Assembly: GCF_041261205.1 (NCBI RefSeq)
Contig: NZ_JBGCCH010000001.1
Location: forward strand, 620,001 to 684,000
Source: Catenulispora sp. MAP5-51
Lineage (GTDB): Bacteria; Actinomycetota; Actinomycetes; Streptomycetales; Catenulisporaceae
Length of the DNA stretch: 64,000 nt
Direction: 5' to 3'
Shown here: positions 33,862 through 42,298 of the stretch, piece by piece
Layout of the letters: the number at the start of each line of letters is the position of its first letter
How positions within the stretch are numbered: position 1 is the first letter of the stretch
Translations under genes and position numbers: made by a program
The notes under the pieces: model-generated
Database searches by the model: none
Told to the model about the DNA's origin: nothing
What the model saw: the letters and a program-made list of their open reading frames with translations, nothing else

Positions 33862-35544
33862 CTACTGCGCCGCAGTCTCCTGCAGCTTGGCCAACTCCCG
33901 GGCGACCGCCTGCTCGTGCGCCTCGGCGTCCTCGCGGGCCTTGCGCGGACTCCACCGGCCGCGCATGGTCGCTGCGAACGGCAGGAATACGATCTGCCCG
34001 GCCAGGGCCACCCACCACCAGGTCTGCCACTGGTGCGGGCCGTCCTTGACCGCCTTGGCGACCTCGGTGCCGCGCGCCTGCAGGATCGCGAGCTCCGGCT
34101 GCGCTTGCTGGACCGTCTGCAGATCGGCCATGCCGACCTGCGCCACCGCCTGGGCCAGCACGGCCGGCGGGATCGCGGCCGGATTCGCCGACGGGTACTT
34201 GGACAGCTCGGCGAACACCGCCGGGTGCTGGGCCATGATCGCCAGTGCCGGTCCGGCCTTGGCCTGCGCGGCGGCCACCTCGGCGCCGTGGTCCACGACC
34301 GGGGTCACCGAGGTCACCACCACCGGGACGAACGCCGCGGACACCGCGACCACGATGCGCAGGATCCAGCCCCACACCGCCAGGCCCGTCGCGGTGGCCG
34401 CCGGGTTGCGCTCCTCGACGGTCTCGGTGAACGCGGCCATCCACGGCGCGTAGGTCACGCCGGCCAGCGCCCCGCCGATCAGGAACACCACGGCGAAGGT
34501 GTAGTAACCGGTGTGCGCGTGGGTGGCCAGCGTGGCGAAGACCGCGGTGGTGACGATGGTGCCGACGCAGCCCACCATCATCAGGGGTTTGCGAACCTTC
34601 AGCCGGTCCGAGATCAGCCCGGCCACCACCAGGGACACCGCGTTGGCGGCCCAGTACCAGTTCGCCACGGCGTTGGCGCGCTGCTCGCTGTAGCCGTAGA
34701 CCGCGGAGAAGTAGATGACCAGGTTGCCGACCAGCGCGTAGTACAGCAGCAGGTACACGCTGACCGCGAAAGCGGGCCCCGCGATGCCCGGGCGCAGCAT
34801 CTGCCGCCAGTGCCCGGCCAGTTCCTGCTCCGGGTCGATGCCCCGGGCCCGCGCCTCGACCAGCGCCCGGTCGCGCATGCTGACCATGATCTGGTCGCGC
34901 AGCCGCGGCGAGAGCTCGCGCAGCGCGAACAGCGCGATGACAAAGACGATCAGGGAGCTGATACCGGAGTAGTGCAGTTCGTCCTGCCAGGTCGAGCTGT
35001 CCAGGGTGTGGCTGGTCACCGTGGTCACCACCAGGGAGCCGACCACCGGGCCGATCGCCCAGAACCCCATCGCCGTGGCCCGCCCCAGCTGCGGGGAGAA
35101 GTCGCGGATCAGCGCCGGGGTGGCGACCAGGATGATGCCCTCGACGAAGAACAGCACGGCGAACAGCGCCAGGAACGCGCCCTTGCTGGAGGTGCTGGGC
35201 AGGATCATCACCAGGACCCCGGCCAGCAGCAGCCCGTAGACCACCAGGTTGGCCCGGCCCCAGCGGTCGGCCAGGCCCGCCAGCAGCGAGGAGCCGGCGC
35301 CGACGGCGTTGCCGATCACCGACATCCAGACGAAGTACGTGAACGTCATGTGGTAGTGGGTGATGATCGACGTGGCCACCGCGTACTGGATGTAGAGCAG
35401 GTAGTACAGCACGATCGTGGTCAGCACGACGATCGCCAGATAGGCGTAGCGGCGTGCGGACTCCGGATAGGCGGCCAGATCTCGGCGCCAGAAGCGGGTC
35501 AGGACGCCCGGGGAGGCGCCCACTGCGATGCTCGAAGAACTCAC
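33862..35544 (-). CDS. MFS transporter
   Basis: 560 residues, a major facilitator with twelve predicted helices, e.g. YLAIVVLTTIVLYYLLYI near residue 35, the loop 2-3 motif GLADRWGRANLVVYG near 85, LLLYYALVGNLVIYFSAVYG in the second half and WWWVALAGQIVFLPF at the end. A roughly 100-residue polar insert with AEVAAAQAKAGPALAIMAQHP lies late in the chain. GTG start overlaps the stop of the acyl-CoA ligase (GTGA), so both are made together. The ligase neighbour suggests uptake or efflux of a carboxylic acid, but this is inferred. Confidence 0.88.
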   Translation of the reverse strand: MSSSSIAVGASPGVLTRFWRRDLAAYPESARRYAYLAIVVLTTIVLYYLLYIQYAVATSIITHYHMTFTYFVWMSVIGNAVGAGSSLLAGLADRWGRANLVVYGLLLAGVLVMILPSTSSKGAFLALFAVLFFVEGIILVATPALIRDFSPQLGRATAMGFWAIGPVVGSLVVTTVTSHTLDSSTWQDELHYSGISSLIVFVIALFALRELSPRLRDQIMVSMRDRALVEARARGIDPEQELAGHWRQMLRPGIAGPAFAVSVYLLLYYALVGNLVIYFSAVYGYSEQRANAVANWYWAANAVSLVVAGLISDRLKVRKPLMMVGCVGTIVTTAVFATLATHAHTGYYTFAVVFLIGGALAGVTYAPWMAAFTETVEERNPAATATGLAVWGWILRIVVAVSAAFVPVVVTSVTPVVDHGAEVAAAQAKAGPALAIMAQHPAVFAELSKYPSANPAAIPPAVLAQAVAQVGMADLQTVQQAQPELAILQARGTEVAKAVKDGPHQWQTWWWVALAGQIVFLPFAATMRGRWSPRKAREDAEAHEQAVARELAKLQETAAQ

Positions 35545-37061
35545 GTCCGCAACTCCTTCTTGAGGATCTTGCCGGTCGGCCCCACTGGCAGGGCACTGAG
35601 AAACTTCACTTCACGCGGGTACTTGTACGGCGCCATGCGTTCTCGGCAGAACGCGATGACCTCCTGCTCCTCGGCCTGCGCCCCGGCCTTGAGCGCCACG
35701 TACGCCACCACCTCCTCCCCCAGCCGCTCGTCGGCGCGCCCGATCACCGCGGCCTCGGCGATCGCCGGATGGGTGTACAGGACCTCCTCGACCTCCCGCG
35801 GGTAGACGTTGAACCCGCCGCGGATCACCAGGTCCTTCTTGCGGTCCACGACGTAGAAGTAGCCGTCCTCGTCGGCGTAGCCGAGGTCGCCGGTGTGGAA
35901 CCAGCCGTCGCGGAACACCTCGGCGGTGGCCTCGGGGTTGTTCCAGTAGCCCTTCATCATGTTGTGGCCGCGGATGACGATCTCGCCGACGTTCTCCGGC
36001 CCCGGCGGCAGCGTCCGGTCCTGGCCGTCGACCACCCGGGTCTGCACGCCCCACACCGGCTTGCCGATGGAGCCGACCTTGCGCTGCTCGGCGTTGATGT
36101 TGAAGGTCGTCGTGCTCGCCGACTCCGACAGGCCGTAGCCCTCCAGGATCACCACGCCGGAGAACTTCTCCTCGAAGGCCCGGATCACCTCGCCGGGGAT
36201 CGCGGCGCCGCCGGAGCAGCCGACGCGCAGCGCGCTCAGGTCACGGCCGGCGGTGTCGGCGTGCAGGAGCGCGAAGAACATCGTCGGGACGCCGGAGAAG
36301 ATGGTGCAGCGGTGCTTCTCCATCGCGTCCAGGACCGGCTCGATCTCGAAGCGCGGCACCAGCGCCATCGTGCCGGCGAAGCGGACCACGACGTTCAGGA
36401 CGCTGGAGAGCCCGAAGACGTGGAACAGCGGCAGGACCGCCAGGATCGCGTCGTCGGGCTGGATGCCGAACAGGTCCCCGGAGACCGAGCAGTTCATGTA
36501 GAGCTGGAAGTGGGTCAGCTCGGCGCCCTTGGGCTTGCCGGTGGTGCCGCTGGTGTACAGGACCACGGCGGTATCGTCAGCGTTGGTCGGGACGATGTCG
36601 CCGGTGTCCTCGGCGGCCAGCAGATCGGTGAAGGGCTTGGTCCCTTCCGGGATCTGGTCGTAGCCGGGCAGGGTCACGACGTAGACCTCGGTCCCGCCGG
36701 CTTCCTCGGCACCCGCGACCGCCTCGGCGGCCAGCAGACTGAAGGCCACCAGCATCTTCGAGCCGGAGTCCGCCAGGTGGTAGGCGATCTCGCGGCCCTT
36801 CAGCAGCGGGTTCAGCGGGACCATGATCAGCCCGGCCTTGAGGATCCCGAAGTAGCACAGCAGGAACTCCGGCAGGTTCGGCAGCTGCACCGCGACCCGG
36901 TCTCCGCGTTCCAGACCCAGGGCGAGCAGCGCGGCGGCCACCCGGCCCGAGGCCTCGTCGACCTGCTCGTAGCTGAGCGTCCGGTCCTGGCTGTGGCACA
37001 GCGGCTTGCCCGGACAGGCGTACCGCGACTCGCGGAGGATCGTCGCGAGGTTGAAGCTCAT
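35541..37061 (-). CDS. Acyl-CoA synthetase (AMP-forming)
   Basis: 506 residues from the ATG at 37061. ANL superfamily motifs are intact: A3 VVLYTSGTTGKPKGAELTH near residue 160, A5 ILEGYGLSESAS, A7 GWFHTGDLGYADEDGYFYVVDRKKDLVIRGG and the C-terminal lysine motif LPVGPTGKILKKELR. It activates a fatty or aromatic acid to its CoA thioester via an adenylate; chain length cannot be predicted reliably. Translationally coupled to the MFS gene and divergent from a TetR regulator. Confidence 0.93.
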   Translation of the reverse strand: MSFNLATILRESRYACPGKPLCHSQDRTLSYEQVDEASGRVAAALLALGLERGDRVAVQLPNLPEFLLCYFGILKAGLIMVPLNPLLKGREIAYHLADSGSKMLVAFSLLAAEAVAGAEEAGGTEVYVVTLPGYDQIPEGTKPFTDLLAAEDTGDIVPTNADDTAVVLYTSGTTGKPKGAELTHFQLYMNCSVSGDLFGIQPDDAILAVLPLFHVFGLSSVLNVVVRFAGTMALVPRFEIEPVLDAMEKHRCTIFSGVPTMFFALLHADTAGRDLSALRVGCSGGAAIPGEVIRAFEEKFSGVVILEGYGLSESASTTTFNINAEQRKVGSIGKPVWGVQTRVVDGQDRTLPPGPENVGEIVIRGHNMMKGYWNNPEATAEVFRDGWFHTGDLGYADEDGYFYVVDRKKDLVIRGGFNVYPREVEEVLYTHPAIAEAAVIGRADERLGEEVVAYVALKAGAQAEEQEVIAFCRERMAPYKYPREVKFLSALPVGPTGKILKKELRT

Positions 37062-37173
37062 CGATGTTCCCACTTCCCGGTCACAGACCGACCGCCCGGT
37101 ATGTTTGGCGCTTAGTATCGTCTTGAAATCCCCGGTGTCAATGGGTCGGATCAGAGCCCTGACGAGGAGTGAC

Positions 37174-37776
37174 ATGGCGGAGCAGGATCGGACGAGGGTG
37201 CCCCGCGGCGAAGCCAGGGACCGGATCGTCGCCGCGGCCACGGACTTGTTCGCCCGAGCCGGATACGAGGCCACGACCACGCGCCAGATCGTCGAGGCCG
37301 CGCAGGTCACCAAGGGCGCGCTGTACCACTGGTTCAGCTCCAAGGAGGAGCTGCTCACCAGCATCTACCGCGAACTGCTCGCTGAACAGACCACGCGCCT
37401 GGAGACCATAGCCGCAGGTGAGGGCCCGGCCGACGTCCGGCTGCACCAAGCGGTCACCGACCTGTTCGCGCACATGGACGACCACGCCGAGGCGCTGACC
37501 GTGTGGGCCCGCTCGATGCACCTGGTGGCCGGCGAGCACGCGGCCGCGGTGCGCGCCGAACGGCGCCGGTACCAGCACCTGTTCCAGGACCTGGTCGAGG
37601 AGGGCCAGAAGACCGGGGTGTTCCGCGCGGACGTGGGGGCCAGCGTCATCACGAACACGTTCCTGAGCAGCGTCGTGCAGATCCACCGGTGGTTCCGGGC
37701 CGAGGGGCCGCTGACGCGCCGGGAGCTCGGGACGCAGATGGTGGTGCTGTTCCTGGACGGTGTGCGGGTCGGGTAG
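37174..37776 (+). CDS. TetR-family regulator (fatty-acid/acyl-CoA ligase locus)
   Basis: 200 residues from the ATG at 37174, supported by GAGGAG at 37164-37169; the frame is open upstream but crosses the divergent promoter. The HTH is complete: GEARDRIVAAATDLFARAGYE, TTTRQIVEAAQVTKGALYHWF, SSKEELL. The C-terminal domain (MHLVAGEHAAAVRAERRRY; FLSSVVQIHRWF) resembles TetR proteins near beta-oxidation genes. Likely represses the divergent acyl-CoA ligase/MFS operon in response to an acyl-CoA. The 112-base gap contains no clear long palindrome. Confidence 0.9.
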   Translation: MAEQDRTRVPRGEARDRIVAAATDLFARAGYEATTTRQIVEAAQVTKGALYHWFSSKEELLTSIYRELLAEQTTRLETIAAGEGPADVRLHQAVTDLFAHMDDHAEALTVWARSMHLVAGEHAAAVRAERRRYQHLFQDLVEEGQKTGVFRADVGASVITNTFLSSVVQIHRWFRAEGPLTRRELGTQMVVLFLDGVRVG

Positions 37777-37809
37777 GGATCCGGCGGACTTTTCCCGCGC
37801 GCCTGACTT

Positions 37810-37861
37810 GTGTGGGGGTGGGTGTGGGTGGGTGTGGGTGGGTGTAGGTGGGTGGGTGAGT
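37810..37861 (+). repeat. G-rich tandem repeat, potential G-quadruplex
   Basis: From 37810 the plus strand carries repeats of GGGTGT and GGGTGGGTGT with at least six GGG runs separated by one to three bases. It directly precedes the left edge of the large inverted repeat at 37898. No gene is encoded here. Confidence 0.75.
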
Positions 37862-37897
37862 GTGGCTGGTTGCGGTTTGTTTGTGGGCTGACAGGCG

Positions 37898-38788
37898 CAG
37901 GCGTTTCTTGACGGCTTCGCGCATGGTTTACGGGATCCGCTGGTGGCGCGGGTCGGGGGTGGTGCTGGTTTCGCGGGGCGGCGGTGGTGTGGGTAGGTGG
38001 TCGGCTCTACTGCGACAGTCAAGAGCAAGAGCGACAGTCAAGAGCGCCTCCGGCGGCGCCTACGCGGCGAGCGGCCTCGCTCCGGGGAGTGGGGGTCGCG
38101 CTGCTGGCTGCCGGTCGCTGCTTGTGGTCGCCTCTGTCCCGGATTCCCCGCCGCTTCAGCGCCCGGAGGGAACCATCCCGGCCTGGGCGGTGTCAAGCCG
38201 GATCACTGTTGCTGGCCACCGGTTTCGTCCGGCTGGACACCGCCCAGTCCGGGATGGTTGTGCAAGCACCGCCGAAGCGACGGGGAATCCGGGACAACCC
38301 CCGCCTGTGGTGTGGACTCGGTCCACTTCGCGAGGCACAGCGGCGGCGAGGCGGTGTGTGCACGAGGCGCGGAAACTCTTCCCACAGGTGGGTTTGTCCC
38401 GGATTCCCCGTCGCTTCGGCGGGCGAAGCCAAGCAGGCCGGGCCGGTGGTGTCAAGTCGCTGATACTGGACCACCAGCTCTGCGATCCGACTTGATACCG
38501 CCGGACCGGTCTGCTTCCGTAAGGCGACGATGCGACGGGGAATCCGGGACAAAGGCGACCACAAGCAGCGTCCGCCGCCCGACTACGCGACCCCCACTCC
38601 CCGGAGCGAGGCCGCTCGCCGCGCAGGCGCCGCCGGAGGCGCTCTTGACTGTCGCTCTTGCTCTTGACTGCCGCAGTAGAACCGACCACCTACCCACACC
38701 ACCCCCGCCCCGCGAAACCAACGCCACCACCGACCCGCGCCACCAACGGATCCCGCAAACCCTGCGCGAAGCCGTCAAGAAACGCCTG
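37898..38788. repeat. 891-bp hierarchical inverted repeat, possible non-autonomous mobile or structural element
   Basis: Left arm 37898-38155 and right arm 38530-38788 are inverted copies about 90% identical, beginning and ending with CAGGCGTTTCTTGACGGC. Nested inside are two smaller palindromes: 38171-38202 pairs with 38228-38259, and 38431-38459 pairs with 38488-38516. At the centre GGGACAACCCCCGCCTGTGG (38291-38310) pairs with 38381-38400. A 15-base motif GTCCCGGATTCCCCG occurs four times in alternating orientation at 38136, 38281 (inverse), 38396 and 38536 (inverse). Open frames occur on both strands but mirror one another and match no family. No transposase is present; the nature of the element is unknown. 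Confidence 0.8.
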
Positions 38789-38981
38789 TAAGCCACCCAC
38801 CCCAGCCGCACCCACACGAGAACCTCACCCACGCATAGGTCAGGGGCGCCACTTCTTCCGGCGCGCCCGGGCACAGACGTACAAGTGTGCGGGATCGTCC
38901 GGGGTTCGTGATTCCCCCGGGCGTGGTCGAGCAGAGTCGGACATCGCAAGGTCCGTATCCGCTCGACGACGTGGAGGATCG
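38789..38981. other. 193-base gap before the Cys-rich peptide gene
   Basis: No gene is supported. A C-rich stretch (38796-38850) resembles the complement of the left G-rich tract in composition only. The promoter of the peptide cassette should lie between 38870 and 38970. GGAGG at 38973-38977 is the ribosome site of the peptide gene. Confidence 0.4.
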
Positions 38982-39221
38982 ATGACCAGAAGGATCAACA
39001 GCTGGGGTGACCGGATGCTGGCGCGCGTGCTGCGTCAGGAGACCGCCGGCGCGTGCGTCCCCCCGGACCCGTGCGGTCTGGCGTACTCCCACAGCTACTG
39101 CCACAACGGGAAGATGTACGACCAGTACTGCCCCGGGCGGTTCAACTGCGGCGGCGCCTGCGTTCCCGAGTACAGCCAGGGTTCCGGCTGCGTGTCGGAC
39201 CCGAACGGCCGGTCCTGCTGA
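38982..39221 (+). CDS. Small cysteine-rich peptide, candidate disulfide-rich precursor (79 aa)
   Basis: 79 residues from the ATG at 38982 with GGAGG four bases upstream. The first 24 residues (MTRRINSWGDRMLARVLRQE then TAGA) are charged and helical with no secretion signal, consistent with a leader. The remaining 55 contain eight cysteines at 25, 31, 40, 50, 56, 60, 70 and 79 and many Gly/Tyr/Pro residues: four disulfides are possible. No Trp-Trp pair, so it is not a TTQ-bearing methylamine dehydrogenase light chain, although the cysteine density and the MauE neighbour recall one. The next genes encode a MauE-thioredoxin fusion and an ABC exporter in the same direction, so I infer a peptide that is oxidised and exported. 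No homologue is named here. Confidence 0.75.
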   Translation: MTRRINSWGDRMLARVLRQETAGACVPPDPCGLAYSHSYCHNGKMYDQYCPGRFNCGGACVPEYSQGSGCVSDPNGRSC

Positions 39222-39306
39222 CGGCGGCCCGGCCCGTGTGCGGCGGGGCCTGGTCTGCCTCCCTTGGGTTCCCGCCGCACGTCCTGAACAGGCGGTACGA
39301 ACGTTG

Positions 39307-40350
39307 ATGTACTTCGCTGTGGCCGGACGCGGGGTGCTGCTGGTGGTCTTCGGCGTCGCGGCCTTCGGCAAGGCGCGCACGTCGGCGGCCTTCGCAGAGT
39401 TCGTCGATACGCTGCGCGATCTCCGGTGGATCCGCGAGGCGTGGCGGCGGCCTCTCGCGTTGGGGGTCGTGGGCGTCGAGGTTGCGATCCCGGTTCTGTT
39501 GGCGCTGCCGTGGACGGCGGTTGTCGGACTCGGCCTGGCGTTGCTGACCTTGACGGCCTTCACCACGGTGGTGGCCGTGGCACGGCTTCGGGGACAGCAG
39601 GTGCGGTGCCGGTGCTTCGGATCCGGATCCCGCTCGGCACCCGGGGCCGAGGCTGCCTTGTGGGGCGTCGCGCAGATGCTCCGCAACGTGGCGTTGATCG
39701 CGGTCGCCGGGATTGCTTTGGCCAGTGCTCTGACACAGCGCTCCGGCGCGACCCCGGATCTCTTCAAGGGGGCTCATTTGCTCGGCGTACTCACCGTGAC
39801 GGTGGCGGTGCTCGCACCTCTCACCGTGTTCAACCTGTTCCTGCTGTTCGCCGTGATCCGGCGGCTGCGCACCGCCGGGACGGCGAACGTGCCGCACGTC
39901 GACACCCTGCCCGCGGTGGGCCTGGTGGTCGGCGGGTTCACGGCAGCCACGCTCGACGGCCGCGTCCTGGGCGGCGAGGACCTGGCCGGGACCCCGCGCA
40001 ACGTCGTGTGCTTCATGGTCGGCTGCGAGCCGTGCAAGACGCAGATCGCCGCGATGCGCGCGGACGGCGGCCTGGACCGCGAGCGGACGCTGGTCTTCGT
40101 GTTCGGCGATCCGCACGGCGAGGCCGACCGCGAGCTCGCCGCGTCGGTGCGCGACCTCGGCACCGTGGCGCTGCTGCCGATGGGCGACCCGGTCGCGACC
40201 GCGTTCGGCGGCATCGACGGGTTCCCGACGCTGATGCGCACCGAGAACGGCAGGATCGTGGCGAGCGCGCGGCGGTGGGCCGATGTCGGGGCCGCTGTCG
40301 GGGCCGATGTCGCTGTGCCGTCCCCCGCGCCGGCCGGCATCGCGCCGTGA
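39307..40350 (+). CDS. MauE-like membrane oxidoreductase fused to a thioredoxin-like domain
   Basis: 347 residues from ATG 39307 (TTG 39304 also possible). Residues 1-145 are a DoxX/MauE-type four-helix membrane domain (FAVAGRGVLLVVFGVAAFGKA; ALGVVGVEVAIPVLLAL; LGLALLTLTAFTTVVA) with the MauE hallmark CRCFG (C101, C103). Another membrane span covers about 155-185. The C-terminal 150 residues resemble a TlpA/redoxin domain with the active site GCEPC (C240 and C243). Such fusions transfer disulfides across the membrane, and MauE is needed for the disulfides of methylamine dehydrogenase. Here the obvious client is the upstream 8-Cys peptide. The GTG of the ABC gene overlaps its stop (GTGA). Confidence 0.85.
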   Translation: MYFAVAGRGVLLVVFGVAAFGKARTSAAFAEFVDTLRDLRWIREAWRRPLALGVVGVEVAIPVLLALPWTAVVGLGLALLTLTAFTTVVAVARLRGQQVRCRCFGSGSRSAPGAEAALWGVAQMLRNVALIAVAGIALASALTQRSGATPDLFKGAHLLGVLTVTVAVLAPLTVFNLFLLFAVIRRLRTAGTANVPHVDTLPAVGLVVGGFTAATLDGRVLGGEDLAGTPRNVVCFMVGCEPCKTQIAAMRADGGLDRERTLVFVFGDPHGEADRELAASVRDLGTVALLPMGDPVATAFGGIDGFPTLMRTENGRIVASARRWADVGAAVGADVAVPSPAPAGIAP

Positions 40351-42233
40351 CCATGGCCATGACCAACCCGGATATGACCGAGCCGGACACGGCCAACCCA
40401 GACCGGCGCGGCCCCGTACCTCCATCGGGGCCGCGCCTCCTGCTGTCCGCCGTGGCGCTCGGCTGGCAGGCCGACCGCCTCGGCACCCTGGCGACGGTGG
40501 CGGTCACCGTCGTCCTGGGATCGGTGCCGACCGGTTCGGCCTGGACGGGCAAACTCCTGTTCGACGAGCTGGCGCGGGGGCACGCGGCCCGCCTGCCGTA
40601 TGCCTCAGAGCTCGTACTCGCCGGCGCGGTACTCGGGTGCGTGTCAGCCCTCTGCGGTGCGGCGTCGTCGCGCTTGACGCTGCGGTTGCAGCGCTCGGTG
40701 TCGCTGCGTGTCCAGGACCGCCTGTATGCCGCTGTAAACGCCCTGACCGGCTTGCGCCCCTTCGAAGACCCCGCCTTCCAGGACCGCATCCGGCTGGCCG
40801 AGCAGGGCGCTCAAGCGGCGCCCCGGCAGGTCACCGGGATGCTCACGGACATGGTGCGGGGCCTGGTCACCGCGATCGGGATGCTCGGCGCGGTGCTGGC
40901 GGTGTGGCCGCCGATGGCGCCGGTCCTGCTCGCCACGGCGGTCCCCACCTACCTGTTGCAGCGCGCGCTGGCCCGCCGGCGTGCGGCCACGACCGAGGCG
41001 ACGATGCAGACGCAGCGGCGCCGCCTGCTTTATCAACAGCTGCTCACCGACGCCGGGGTGGCCAAGGAGGTCCGCGTCTTCGGCGCGGGAGACCTCTTCC
41101 ACGGCCGGATGCTCAAAGCCTTCGGTGAGACCAGCGCGGCCGAGCTGGCCGTGGAGCGGCGCGGCGCGCTGTGGCAGGCGGTGCTGGCGACCCTCGGCAC
41201 CGCGGTGGCCGCCGCGGGATCGCTCGTGGTCGTGCACGGCCTGATCGACGGCCGCGTCTCGCTCGGCGACCTGGCGCTGTTCACCGCCGCCGTCACCGGG
41301 ATCCAGGGGGCGGCCTCGACCGTCCTGAACCAGGTCGGCCAGGTCGGCGCGAGTCTGCGGCTGTTCCGCAGCTACCTCGCGGTCCTGGCCGCGCCGCCGG
41401 ACGTCGCCGGGGGCACCCGGTCCGCGCCGCCGCTGAGCGAGGGCATCGAGCTGCGCGACGTCTGGTTCCGCTACCACGAGGGCGCGCCGTGGGTGCTGCG
41501 CGGCGTGGATCTGTATCTGCCGCACGGCAGCGCGGTGGGCCTGGTCGGCCTGAACGGAGCCGGCAAGAGCACCCTGGTCAAGCTGCTGTGCCGGTTCTAC
41601 GAGCCGGACCGGGGCGAGATCCTGTGGGACGGTGTGGACGTGCGCGAACTGGACGTGGCGGACCTGCGCCGGCGCATCGGCGCGACGTTCCAGGACTACG
41701 CGCGCTACGACCTCACCGCGGCCGAGAACGTCGGCATCGGCGATCTGGACCGCTTCGACGACCGCGCGGCCGTCCACCGCGCCGCCGCGCGGGCCGGCAT
41801 CGACGAGACGCTCGCCGGGCTGCGCCACGGCTACGACACGATGCTCTCGCGCATCTTCTTCGACGAGGACCGCGAGAAGGGCCTGGCCCTGTCCGGGGGC
41901 CAGTGGCAGCGCGTGGCCATCGCGCGCTCGCTGATGCGCGAGCACGCGGACCTGCTCATCCTCGACGAGCCGAGCTCGGGCCTGGATGCCGAGGCGGAGC
42001 ACCAGATCCACCGGGCCCTGACCGAGCACCGCGCCGGCCGAACCAGCCTGCTGATCTCGCACCGACTCAGCACCCTGCGGGACGCCGACCTGATCGTGGT
42101 CCTGGCCGAAGGGCGCGTCGTGGAGCGGGGCACGCATGAGGAGCTGATGAAGGCCGACGACGCGTACGCCCGGCTGTTCCTGCTTCAGGCGGCCGGGTAT
42201 CGCGATCCGGTCCTCGACGGGGAAGCGGTGTGA
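40347..42233 (+). CDS. ABC transporter, fused permease-ATPase (peptide exporter type)
   Basis: 628 residues from the coupled GTG 40347; ATG 40353 or 40359 are alternatives. The first 300 residues carry six membrane helices (LATVAVTVVLGSVPTGSAWTG, VLGCVSALCGAASSR, GLVTAIGMLGAVLAVWPPMAP, LATLGTAVAAAGSLVVVHGL and others). ATPase: Walker A GLNGAGKST near residue 405, Q-loop ATFQDYARYDLTA, signature LSGGQWQR, Walker B LLILDEPSSGLD, H-loop LLISHRL. No C39 peptidase domain, so leader removal, if any, needs another protease. Its position suggests export of the Cys-rich peptide. Confidence 0.93.
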   Translation: MTMAMTNPDMTEPDTANPDRRGPVPPSGPRLLLSAVALGWQADRLGTLATVAVTVVLGSVPTGSAWTGKLLFDELARGHAARLPYASELVLAGAVLGCVSALCGAASSRLTLRLQRSVSLRVQDRLYAAVNALTGLRPFEDPAFQDRIRLAEQGAQAAPRQVTGMLTDMVRGLVTAIGMLGAVLAVWPPMAPVLLATAVPTYLLQRALARRRAATTEATMQTQRRRLLYQQLLTDAGVAKEVRVFGAGDLFHGRMLKAFGETSAAELAVERRGALWQAVLATLGTAVAAAGSLVVVHGLIDGRVSLGDLALFTAAVTGIQGAASTVLNQVGQVGASLRLFRSYLAVLAAPPDVAGGTRSAPPLSEGIELRDVWFRYHEGAPWVLRGVDLYLPHGSAVGLVGLNGAGKSTLVKLLCRFYEPDRGEILWDGVDVRELDVADLRRRIGATFQDYARYDLTAAENVGIGDLDRFDDRAAVHRAAARAGIDETLAGLRHGYDTMLSRIFFDEDREKGLALSGGQWQRVAIARSLMREHADLLILDEPSSGLDAEAEHQIHRALTEHRAGRTSLLISHRLSTLRDADLIVVLAEGRVVERGTHEELMKADDAYARLFLLQAAGYRDPVLDGEAV

Positions 42234-42244
42234 CGAACCGCGTT

Positions 42245-42298
42245 CCTGGTTGTGCGCTCAGCCCTGGTTGTGGATTCAGCCCCGGGTGTGGGTTCAGC
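42245..42298. repeat. Three tandem 18-bp repeats at a convergent gene junction
   Basis: Copies at 42245-42262, 42263-42280 and 42281-42298 share the form CC(T/C)GGnTGTGnnnTCAGC. The last copy provides the stop codon and final residues of the minus-strand lipoprotein gene (42294), so duplication has extended the spacer between two convergent genes. Confidence 0.8.

Noticed and set aside
37860-38949. Several 150-260-residue frames on both strands of the palindromic element
   Set aside because: They mirror each other because of the inverted repeat, lack ribosome sites and match no known family.
38982-39221. Methylamine dehydrogenase light chain
   Set aside because: Cysteine-rich with a MauE neighbour, but no tryptophans for TTQ, no heavy chain gene and the chain is too short.
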